Under the pieces are notes generated by a model. It was given only the letters and a program-made list of their open reading frames with translations, was not told the DNA's origin and did not search any database. Shown in pieces: positions 1 through 6,346 of a stretch of DNA of 9,640 bases. Made by a program: the position numbers and the translations under genes. The DNA is from Bacteroidales bacterium (GTDB lineage Bacteria; Bacteroidota; Bacteroidia; Bacteroidales; Tenuifilaceae). Positions within the stretch are counted from its first letter, which is position 1. Each line of letters opens with the position of its first letter. The stretch is taken from positions 1 to 9,640 of the forward strand of contig WBUV01000088.1 of assembly GCA_008933525.1 (NCBI GenBank), given 5' to 3'.

Positions 1-48
1 ATTTTGAGAGGTAAACGTTCATTGAATCCTTTTAATCTTTGACACAAC

Positions 49-122
49 GCCGATGTAGCTCAGTTGGCCAGAGCAGCTGATTTGTAATCAGCTGGTCGGG
101 GGTTCGAATCCCTCCATCGGCT
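49..122 (+). tRNA. tRNA-Thr (anticodon TGT)
   Basis: A complete cloverleaf can be drawn. The acceptor stem GCCGATG (49-55) pairs fully with CATCGGC (115-121). The anticodon stem GCTGA/TCAGC (76-80/88-92) encloses the loop TTTGTAA, with anticodon TGT at 83-85, which reads ACA. The T arm contains GGTTCGAATCC. The discriminator base is T122, followed by CAA, so CCA is not encoded and must be added after transcription. It is the first of three tRNAs on this strand, 20 bases ahead of tRNA-Tyr, and is probably cotranscribed with them. Confidence 0.97.
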
Positions 123-142
123 CAAAAGGATTAAATACAGTT

Positions 143-228
143 GGGGAGATACCAAAGCGGCCAACTGGGGCAGACTGTAAATCTGCTGGCGTATGCCTTC
201 GTAGGTTCGAATCCTGCTCTCCCCACCA
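143..228 (+). tRNA. tRNA-Tyr (anticodon GTA), with CCA in the DNA
   Basis: This is a class II tRNA with a long variable arm. The acceptor stem GGGGAGA (143-149) pairs with TCTCCCC (218-224). The anticodon stem GCAGA/TCTGC (170-174/182-186) closes the loop CTGTAAA, with anticodon GTA at 177-179. A variable-arm hairpin lies at about 187-200. The T arm GTAGGTTCGAATCCTGC is complete. The discriminator is A225 and CCA follows at 226-228, so this gene, unlike its two neighbours, carries the 3' CCA in the DNA. The next tRNA begins only four bases later. Confidence 0.97.
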
Positions 229-232
229 ACTT

Positions 233-304
233 GCCGATGTAGCTCAGGGGTAGAGCACTTCCTTGGTAAGGAAGGGGTCGCGAGTTCAATTCTCGCCATT
301 GGCT
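233..304 (+). tRNA. tRNA-Thr (anticodon GGT)
   Basis: A full cloverleaf of 72 bases. The acceptor stem GCCGATG (233-239) pairs with CATTGGC (297-303), including one G-T pair (236/300). The anticodon stem CTTCC/GGAAG (258-262/270-274) holds the loop TTGGTAA, with anticodon GGT at 265-267, reading ACC and ACT. The discriminator is T304 and no CCA is encoded. Its first 15 bases match those of the TGT threonine tRNA upstream, so the pair may have arisen by duplication. It ends the cluster, and I see no clear hairpin terminator after it. Confidence 0.97.
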
Positions 305-494
305 CAAACCTCTCTTCTCTTTCACAGAATTTTCCTGCAACTATTCTTCTAAAATCATTATTCAACATCCCCTGTTCATAATTCACTGAATTTTTATTCG
401 GAACTCGACTTCAATTGTCTCTATTTGTATTGGTATTTTTCATAATTTGCGACATGGCAAGCGTTGCTAATAATCTAACACACCATTAATTGTC

Positions 495-3041
495 ATGAAC
501 GTTAAATATCAGGTAGAGAACTTCGAGAAATCAGTTAGTAGGAAATTCGAAATTTACAACAGCATTTTTACGGGACTTCTCATCAATGGTCAATCAGGTA
601 ATTTGCTTCAGCAATTCAGCAAAACAGCCGAAAGTGGTCTGGAAAAATCACAATCGCCAAAGGAGATTATCGATACATTTATCAAGGAATTAAATCAACC
701 TATTAGCGGTGAGAAACTGTATGAGTTGCTTCACGATTTTATAAGAATAACCGAGCGTCAAGTGGTAATTTTTGACGCGGTAGAGGATTCTGCCTTCGAC
801 CTAATCAACGACCTCAATGGCTCAAACTCCTTGGTATTTGTACTAAAAGATTATATCAACAAAGGATACGAAAGCGATATTATTCAGGCGCTTGCTAACC
901 TGAAAATTAGGCTTGTGCTTACAGCACACCCAACACAGTTCTACCCGGGAACCATCCTTGCAATTATTAACGATTTGGAAATTGCCATACGCAATAACGA
1001 CATTGAAACTGTTGGTAAACTTCTTCAACAGTTAGCATTTACATCGTTTTATAAGGAAACAAAGCCGTCGCCAGTTGACGAGGCCAATAGCCTTATTTGG
1101 TACTTGGAAAATGTATTTTACAGCGCTGTTCTATCTATACATAAAACCGTTTTCGCCATTCTGCCCACCAACGGATTGGTTAATGAGGACCTGATAGAGT
1201 TGGGATTTTGGCCAGGTGGCGATAGGGATGGAAACCCAAATGTTACCAGCGAGGTAACGCTTATTGTTGCTGAACTGCTCCGTAAATCAATTATCAGAAA
1301 ATACTATGCTGAAATTAGGCGAATTAAACGCCACATCACATTCAACGGAGTGTTCGATGATATTCAACAAATTGAAAAGCAACTACAGGGCTGCCTCAGC
1401 AACGATTGTGTATTGAATACCGATGAACTGATTAATAGCCTAACCGCTATCAAAAATCGTATTGACAAAGAATTTATAGGCCTTTATGCCGATGAGGTTC
1501 AAAGTTTGATCAACTCGGTTATGATTTTTGGAAGTCATTTTGCTTCAATAGATATACGACAGGATTCCAGAGTTTTACGCGATGTGTTTTCAAAATTATC
1601 AGAGGGAAAATATGAGGATAACGCTTTTGATAATGATTTGAGTCGATTGCAATGGCTCGAAAATTTCAACTTACCAGTATTGAACCTCGATAATTACGCA
1701 GACATTACACACGATACCTGCGCCACAATTCAAAGCATCAAGCTTATTCAACAGAAAAACGGAGAGAAGGGCTGTAACCGATTTATAATATCGAACTGCG
1801 GTAGAGCGTCGGATATTATTATGCTTTATAAACTGTTCCAAGCGAACGATTGGGGTAATGGTGTAATTCCAATGGATTTTATTCCGTTATTCGAAACTAT
1901 CGACGATTTGGAGAATTGCGATGCAACTATGGAGCAACTCTACAAAAATCAACCCTACATAAATCACTTAAAACATAGAAACAACAAACAAACCATAATG
2001 CTTGGATTCTCTGATGGAACCAAGGATGGTGGTTACTTTGCTGCAAACTGGTCGATATATAGGGCAAAGGAAAAACTAAGCAAAATATCAGAAAAGTATG
2101 GTATTCAAGTTGTCTTCTTCGATGGGCGCGGTGGTCCAGCTGCACGTGGTGGCGGAAAAACCCATCAGTACTACGCTGCGCAAGCAAAGGATGTTGCCAA
2201 CAAGGAGATTCAACTCACCATTCAAGGACAAACAATCAGCTCCAACTATGGTACGCAGGTATCGGCGCAGTACAATATGGAACAGCTGCTGAGCGCTGCA
2301 ATCAAAAATAAGCTAGACCCAAGTTTCCACGCCGAGTTTCCCGATATTCATCGGAAAATTATGGATGAACTAATGGAACAGAGCAAAGCATTTTACTGCG
2401 AACTGAAAAATAGGGAAGATTTTATTCCCTATATGCAGAAATACTCGCCACTCAACTTTTTTGGAAAAACAAATATAGGTAGCCGCCCCGATAAAAGAAA
2501 CCAAGGAGGGAAACTGCAACTCGATAATTTGCGTGCAATTCCGTTTGTTGGCTCGTGGAGCCAAAACAAGCAAAACGTACCGGGATTCTATGGATTCGGA
2601 TTCGCCCTTAAGCAGGTTTACAAGAAATATGGCGAGAGTAATGTTGATGACCTCTACTGGTGTAGCCGTTTCTTTAGAACTTTGGTGGAAAATAGCCAAA
2701 TGGTTCTGGAAAAAACCAACTTTGAACTAACATCGTTTGTGGAAAAAGATGAGTATTTCAGGGGTATATGGAAAACACTAAACGTGGAGTATAAAACATC
2801 CATTGAATACTTACTAAAAACATCGCGCTCGAAATTCCTGATGGAGAAAAACCCTAAGGATATGCTATCGGTTCAACTAAGAGAGCGAATTATTACGCCT
2901 TTACTTGTTATTCAGCAATACGCACTAATGGAATACAACACAGCAACAGAAATTGGCGATAGCCAAAAAGCCGATTCATTTGCCAACATTGTGGTTCAAT
3001 GCTCGTTTGGGATTATAAATGCAGCGAGGAATTCGGCGTAG
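495..3041 (+). CDS. ppc: Phosphoenolpyruvate carboxylase
   Basis: Cytoplasmic enzyme that condenses PEP with bicarbonate to give oxaloacetate and phosphate, refilling the TCA cycle and the aspartate family. At 848 residues it is slightly shorter than the E. coli enzyme (883). All family signatures appear in order: TAHPT at 143-147 with catalytic His145; GFWPGGDRDGNPNVT at 237-251; DIRQDS with Arg355; PLFET with Glu467; GFSDGTKDGG at 504-513 (metal-site Asp507); DGRGGPAARGGG at 543-554; NIGSRP with Arg664; LRAIP with Arg680. Residues matching the E. coli aspartate-inhibition site are kept (Arg551, Lys740, Arg796, Asn846), so feedback inhibition by aspartate is plausible. Asp543 replaces the E. 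coli His579 of the FHGRGG motif. There is no Shine-Dalgarno sequence before the ATG, as is usual in Bacteroidota. It is transcribed alone and converges on the peptidase gene. Confidence 0.97.
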   Translation: MNVKYQVENFEKSVSRKFEIYNSIFTGLLINGQSGNLLQQFSKTAESGLEKSQSPKEIIDTFIKELNQPISGEKLYELLHDFIRITERQVVIFDAVEDSAFDLINDLNGSNSLVFVLKDYINKGYESDIIQALANLKIRLVLTAHPTQFYPGTILAIINDLEIAIRNNDIETVGKLLQQLAFTSFYKETKPSPVDEANSLIWYLENVFYSAVLSIHKTVFAILPTNGLVNEDLIELGFWPGGDRDGNPNVTSEVTLIVAELLRKSIIRKYYAEIRRIKRHITFNGVFDDIQQIEKQLQGCLSNDCVLNTDELINSLTAIKNRIDKEFIGLYADEVQSLINSVMIFGSHFASIDIRQDSRVLRDVFSKLSEGKYEDNAFDNDLSRLQWLENFNLPVLNLDNYADITHDTCATIQSIKLIQQKNGEKGCNRFIISNCGRASDIIMLYKLFQANDWGNGVIPMDFIPLFETIDDLENCDATMEQLYKNQPYINHLKHRNNKQTIMLGFSDGTKDGGYFAANWSIYRAKEKLSKISEKYGIQVVFFDGRGGPAARGGGKTHQYYAAQAKDVANKEIQLTIQGQTISSNYGTQVSAQYNMEQLLSAAIKNKLDPSFHAEFPDIHRKIMDELMEQSKAFYCELKNREDFIPYMQKYSPLNFFGKTNIGSRPDKRNQGGKLQLDNLRAIPFVGSWSQNKQNVPGFYGFGFALKQVYKKYGESNVDDLYWCSRFFRTLVENSQMVLEKTNFELTSFVEKDEYFRGIWKTLNVEYKTSIEYLLKTSRSKFLMEKNPKDMLSVQLRERIITPLLVIQQYALMEYNTATEIGDSQKADSFANIVVQCSFGIINAARNSA

Positions 3042-3043
3042 AG

Positions 3044-3147
3044 AATGAGGCAATGAGATAATGAGACAATGAGTAAGTAAGGAGAAATGGATTTTTGGAG
3101 TAATAGATTAATGGAGCAAAATCGCACTCCATTACTCCATCACTCCA
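3044..3147. repeat. In-register octamer repeat array
   Basis: From 3044 the sequence divides into 13 consecutive 8-bp units in one unbroken register. The first four are AATGAG plus two variable bases (3044-3075). Next come AGTAAGGA, GAAATGGA, TTTTTGGA, GTAATAGA and TTAATGGA (3076-3115), five units ending in GA. After a divergent unit (3116-3123) come GCACTCCA, TTACTCCA and TCACTCCA (3124-3147), which resemble the preceding group in reverse complement. An 8-bp period does not preserve a reading frame, which argues that this is non-coding. It fills the gap between the convergent stops of ppc and the M14 peptidase. Its origin is unknown; slippage or a small dispersed intergenic repeat would both fit. 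Confidence 0.75.
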
Positions 3148-3157
3148 AAATATCTCC
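3081..3157. terminator. Long imperfect hairpin between convergent genes, possible bidirectional terminator
   Basis: The arms at 3093-3116 and 3127-3150 are inverted repeats of 24 bases with three central mismatches and a 10-base loop. The outer eight pairs (TTTTGGAG/CTCCAAAA) and inner eight pairs (AATGGAG side/CTCCATT side) are perfect. A further outer pairing, GGAGA (3081-3085) with TCTCC (3153-3157), lies beyond an internal loop. It sits 39 bases after the ppc stop and 8 bases beyond the stop of the opposing peptidase gene, so it would appear at the 3' end of both transcripts. Neither direction has a clean T-tract after the stem, so a terminator or mRNA-end stabiliser role is inferred from position only. 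Confidence 0.45.
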
Positions 3158-3165
3158 TGCAAAAA

Positions 3166-4764
3166 CTAGAATCGCCTATCCTCTTTCATCACCCTATAAA
3201 CTGGAACTGGATAGTAATACCAACCCCACTGGGGAACAAGGTATTTATCCAAATAATTCCAGACTAGCAAGCCATCATCGGATTGAGGTTCTAGAAGATA
3301 CGCGGCTACACGACCAAGTTTTTGGGATGGTTTAATAACTATTGAGCCTTTATCGAACTTAACCTTAGTTGAAACAAACTTACCGTAAATGTTATTGGTG
3401 TAATGGCCTTGGTTTAGCCTAGTTGTAGGTTTTAATGAATCGATATTGAACTGATCAACCTCCAATGTCAATGAATCCTTTAGATACTCAACCTTTACTC
3501 CGTGATATTTTAAAACTCGATTTACCTCTGGGTCGTTAATTTTTAGAATATAAGCGTAAGGATAAGGGATGCTTTGAGTTGAAACATAATCGGCAATATA
3601 GGGAACTGTTACTGTTCGTTTTCTGTCGGTTTTGCGGAAACGCTCACGACCATTATCATCCTTGTAAACCTCGGCCTCGTAAGTTAGAATTGTCACTTTC
3701 TCGGGCGTTGGAACACCAGTGTACTTAACGGCAAACGAATCAACTGCGCTTAATCCAAGTTGCATAGTTTTGCTGTCGGCAATCTCAATTAATCGCTTCA
3801 ACTCATCCTTATTGGCAGAAGAGTAATCGACCAGCGAGGCAATCAAATTGTAACAACCCAAAACTCTCGATTTATAGTCGGCATAAACATAATTCTCGTT
3901 CAGAATACTAAACCTACTGCGCAAACCAAGGTAATTGGAAAAATAGCGTGGCTCCGATGCATACGAAATCCAACCCTTCTCGTAATCTTTCTGGTCGATA
4001 AACTCACCGTAAAAACAGTTCAGTGTACCATAATTGTTTAGTAGAATTGACGAAACTGCAGGCATCATCTTATCGCGCATATAGTTAATCAGATTCCTAT
4101 CGCCATTGGGATTCATCATCCAAGTAAATGTAACTGGCTCTTGATGGTACGAACCATTGGTTGTATGGCAATCCATTATTACGGCTGGGTCCCAGCGATT
4201 AATCACATTCTCAAGTACACCTTGCATTTCGTTAGATTCTAATTTCATTGCATCGCGGTTAAGGTCGAGCATAAGAGCATTATGCCTCACTCCCACTGCG
4301 CTTGGTCCATTCTGGTTTGTACGATTCTTATTGCTAACACGCTCGTTGCCATCGGCATTAAGGTTTGGACAAACAAGTAGCACCACATTTTTGAAAATCT
4401 CATTGTCCTTTTTGGCAAGTAAATCGCGAACAAACATTAACGAAGCCTCCTTACCCTCAACCTCACCAGAGTGAATGTTTGCCTGAATGTAAACCACTAC
4501 CCGATTCCCAACTTCTGAGGGATTTTTAGGTAAAGGATTACCAACAATCACCAAAGGAATATCTCTGTCCTCATGAGTTTTCGCAATAGTTTCAACCTTA
4601 ACGAACTTCGAATTCTTCTGTAGTTCCTTTACAAATGAAAGAACTTCGGAATGGGACGACGTGAGTGTATAGTTTGATTTTTCGGCAACTGTTAAAAGAT
4701 GATTCTGAGAATAACTTTTTAAGGTAATAGCCAAAACAAATAATAGGAAAATCAATTTTCTCAT
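3166..4764 (-). CDS. Exported M14-family zinc carboxypeptidase
   Basis: Predicted exported metallopeptidase of 532 residues. The first 20 residues form a typical signal peptide, with basic MRK, a hydrophobic core, then SYS before Gln20 or Asn21. The M14 zinc site is visible as HSGE (His98, Glu101) and DCH (third ligand His200). DLNRD at 167-171 matches the substrate-binding Asn-Arg of carboxypeptidase A. Glu290 in the NEN motif is the likely catalytic glutamate. Roughly 230 further residues form a C-terminal region ending in a PVYRV motif, a layout I associate with large secreted M14 proteins of Bacteroidota and related bacteria. The substrate cannot be read from the sequence. I chose the ATG at 4764 because it starts the signal peptide; the open frame continues upstream only to a TTG that touches the previous stop. 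It lies 53 bases after the glycosidase gene and is probably cotranscribed with it. Confidence 0.88.
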   Translation of the reverse strand: MRKLIFLLFVLAITLKSYSQNHLLTVAEKSNYTLTSSHSEVLSFVKELQKNSKFVKVETIAKTHEDRDIPLVIVGNPLPKNPSEVGNRVVVYIQANIHSGEVEGKEASLMFVRDLLAKKDNEIFKNVVLLVCPNLNADGNERVSNKNRTNQNGPSAVGVRHNALMLDLNRDAMKLESNEMQGVLENVINRWDPAVIMDCHTTNGSYHQEPVTFTWMMNPNGDRNLINYMRDKMMPAVSSILLNNYGTLNCFYGEFIDQKDYEKGWISYASEPRYFSNYLGLRSRFSILNENYVYADYKSRVLGCYNLIASLVDYSSANKDELKRLIEIADSKTMQLGLSAVDSFAVKYTGVPTPEKVTILTYEAEVYKDDNGRERFRKTDRKRTVTVPYIADYVSTQSIPYPYAYILKINDPEVNRVLKYHGVKVEYLKDSLTLEVDQFNIDSLKPTTRLNQGHYTNNIYGKFVSTKVKFDKGSIVIKPSQKLGRVAAYLLEPQSDDGLLVWNYLDKYLVPQWGWYYYPVPVYRVMKEDRRF

Positions 4765-4792
4765 ATAATCAGATGTTTCATGTATGATTATT

Positions 4793-4808
4793 AAAACCAA
4801 TTTTGGTT
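4793..4808 (-). terminator. Short AT-rich hairpin in the glycosidase-peptidase gap
   Basis: AAACCA/TGGTTT form a perfect 6-7 bp stem around a very short loop, about 10 bases past the glycosidase stop. Read on the minus strand, the stem is followed by TTAATAAT rather than a run of T. It is too weak and AT-rich to be called a full terminator. Partial attenuation between the two genes is possible. Confidence 0.2.
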
Positions 4809-4817
4809 TAAGGTTTA

Positions 4818-6194
4818 TCAATACTTATTGGGGCTTGACTCACGAATCATCATCAAAATATGAGCAGCCGACCAACTGAAATGCTCTGCGTTTAAACCTT
4901 TTCCAGTAAGTGGATGATAGTTTTCCCTTATGGGCTTATTAGGATCAAGCAAACCTTCGCAATTCCTAAAGATTTTAACCATCAAGGAGTCTGCCTCGTT
5001 GTTGTAGCCATACTTTCGTAGCCCATTAATTGCGAAATAGGCCTGGTCGAGCCATACCGGTCCTCGCCAGTAACCTTTTTCAGGATTGAACCGGGAATTG
5101 TTCGCTGCTACAGTTGGAAAAGGAACATATGTATTGAACTCCGATGGATTCATAATATGATCACGAATCAATTTAGCCTGTTCTTTGTTTGCAATACCAG
5201 CCCAAAGCGGAATCCATCCGCTAGGTTCAAGAACTCGAATATGCTTTTTAGTGTCAATGTCGATATCAAAATAGAAACCCTGCACATCGTCCCACATAAA
5301 CTTTTGAATTAAAGCAGCCAATTTTATCGCATCAACTTCTATCGAATCGGCCAAACTATTTCTTCCACAAACTTTTGCAAGGCCAGCCAAGCATTTTTTC
5401 TCAACATAGAGATACGAATTTAAATCGACCGATTCCTGATTCATACTCCAAGCCTTTTCGTTATTCTGCAAAAGTTTCGCACTATCGAATCGAACAGCAT
5501 TATCCCAGCCACTCTCCCATTTTGCAGCCAAAAGAGTTCCATCTGTAGAGCCATATTCACATAATCCATTATTATTATGATCGCGGTGCAAATACCACCA
5601 GTTATGGTATTTTATTAATTTTGGAAACATTTCTACAACAAAAGCAGTATCAAGCTTTTGCCGATAAATTTCTAATACAGCCCACGCAGCTAGCGGAGGC
5701 TTTGTGTTTCGCCAATTATTTTCGGAACTATCTGGAAAAATACAGTCGGCAACCATTCCAAACTCATCCTGATAATCGAACATTGATCTGATGCTATTTT
5801 TAGCCAGTTCTGAGTCTATTCCTGCCAAAGCAAAAGCATGTTTCCAAGAATCCCATGCCCAAAAACCATTGAAATCCTTGTAAGAATATGATGGGAAAAC
5901 CCCTTCGTGCTTTAAACCACCAATAGGTACTTGCCGATTATTCAACAAAGTAAAAATACACTTATCAGCAAGACCATAAATTGAATCGGAGGAAAGTCCG
6001 ATTATTGCGTTAGTATTTCTGTAAAAATTCTGCCACTTTGCTTTAGCATTCAAAAATTGAACGGAGTTATGGTTCAATTTTCCGGCCTGAATATCACTAT
6101 TACTAGTCTGGGCCTTGATCTGAAAGTTAAAAGAGACTAGAAGTATCAGTGTCAAAAACGAAGATGTGATCTTATTAACCATTGAAAATGTCAT
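4818..6194 (-). CDS. Exported GH63/trehalase-clan alpha-glycosidase (MGH1-like)
   Basis: Predicted exported (alpha/alpha)6-barrel glycosidase of 458 residues with a signal peptide ending at IKA-Gln29. Family motifs in order: FWAWDSWKHAFALA (111-124), KPPLAAWAVLEIY (165-177), RDHNNNGLCEYGSTDG (204-219), KWESGWDNAVRFD (225-237), YWRGPVWLDQAYFAI (375-389) and ENYHPLTGKG followed by FSWSAAH (424-433, 439-445). By analogy with GH63 enzymes such as E. coli YgjK, Asp231 is the likely general acid and Glu424 the general base, implying an inverting mechanism on an alpha-linked sugar. Substrate is unresolved: relatives act on trehalose, alpha-glucosides, mannosylglycerate or glucosylglycerate. Start choice is between the ATG at 6194 and one at 6182; the latter gives a more standard signal peptide and a longer leader from the nearby -7 element. 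It is first in a unit with the M14 peptidase. Confidence 0.88.
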   Translation of the reverse strand: MTFSMVNKITSSFLTLILLVSFNFQIKAQTSNSDIQAGKLNHNSVQFLNAKAKWQNFYRNTNAIIGLSSDSIYGLADKCIFTLLNNRQVPIGGLKHEGVFPSYSYKDFNGFWAWDSWKHAFALAGIDSELAKNSIRSMFDYQDEFGMVADCIFPDSSENNWRNTKPPLAAWAVLEIYRQKLDTAFVVEMFPKLIKYHNWWYLHRDHNNNGLCEYGSTDGTLLAAKWESGWDNAVRFDSAKLLQNNEKAWSMNQESVDLNSYLYVEKKCLAGLAKVCGRNSLADSIEVDAIKLAALIQKFMWDDVQGFYFDIDIDTKKHIRVLEPSGWIPLWAGIANKEQAKLIRDHIMNPSEFNTYVPFPTVAANNSRFNPEKGYWRGPVWLDQAYFAINGLRKYGYNNEADSLMVKIFRNCEGLLDPNKPIRENYHPLTGKGLNAEHFSWSAAHILMMIRESSPNKY

Positions 6195-6205
6195 TTTATT
6201 TAACC

Positions 6206-6213
6206 CAAAGCTA
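6206..6213 (-). promoter_or_regulatory. Candidate -7 promoter element for the glycosidase-peptidase unit
   Basis: Read on the minus strand this is TAGCTTTG, an exact match to the Bacteroidota -7 consensus TAnnTTTG. No matching TTG lies at the expected -33 distance. Transcription would start near 6200, leaving only a few bases before the ATG at 6194 but about 18 before the ATG at 6182. The inverted repeat TAAGAA/TTCTTA (6212-6228) overlaps its upstream edge and could be an operator, although it is short. Confidence 0.35.
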
Positions 6214-6259
6214 AGAAAATGATTCTTATTTAGGATTACTTGCTAAATTTTCTTTAATA

Positions 6260-6287
6260 TTGAATTCTAAATTTGGTCTTATTTTTG
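6260..6287 (+). promoter_or_regulatory. Candidate Bacteroidota promoter for the outer-membrane barrel gene
   Basis: TTG at 6260-6262 and TATTTTTG at 6280-6287 match the Bacteroidota -33 and -7 elements (TTG and TAnnTTTG) with a 17-base spacer, within the range known for this phylum. A second exact -7 match, TAAATTTG, lies at 6268-6275 but has no TTG at a suitable distance. Transcription starting near 6293 would give a leader of about 55 bases before the ATG at 6347. Confidence 0.45.
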
Positions 6288-6336
6288 TCTACGTAAATAC
6301 ATTTAACCTTAAAATACTATTTCCAAACAAAAAAAT

Positions 6337-6341
6337 GGAGG
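6337..6341 (+). promoter_or_regulatory. Strong Shine-Dalgarno sequence setting the barrel gene start
   Basis: GGAGG lies five bases before the ATG at 6347. None of the other genes here has such a site, and this phylum mostly initiates without one. It favours 6347 over the ATG at 6335, which overlaps the site, and over the far-upstream TTG at 6260. Confidence 0.6.
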
Positions 6342-6346
6342 TGCTT

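Noticed and set aside
33..41. TAATCTTTG before the first tRNA as a -7 promoter element
   Set aside because: It has one base too many for TAnnTTTG, and the nearest upstream TTG is 26 bases away, outside the usual spacing.
60..386. Open frames antisense to the tRNA cluster, with peptides such as SNPRPADYKSAALAN
   Set aside because: These are well-known spurious proteins produced by translating the reverse strand of tRNA genes; the frames cover all three tRNAs and have no support of their own.
415..449. Promoter for ppc around TTG (415-417) and TAATTTG (443-449)
   Set aside because: The -7 candidate is one base short of the consensus and the spacer is 25 bases; too weak to list.
1927..2730. 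Several 60-110 codon frames inside ppc on both strands
   Set aside because: They lie fully within the well-conserved ppc coding sequence and show no domain, signal or start context.
3087..3335. An 82-codon plus-strand open frame starting in the octamer array
   Set aside because: It begins in repeat sequence and then runs antisense through the end of the peptidase gene; no recognisable protein features.
4765..4821. N-terminal extension of the M14 peptidase from a TTG at 4821
   Set aside because: It would put 19 residues before an excellent signal peptide and start right at the upstream stop codon; the ATG at 4764 is far better.
6260..6346. N-terminal extension of the barrel protein from the TTG at 6260
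   Set aside because: The extension covers the predicted promoter and precedes a strong Shine-Dalgarno site and signal peptide that begin at 6347.
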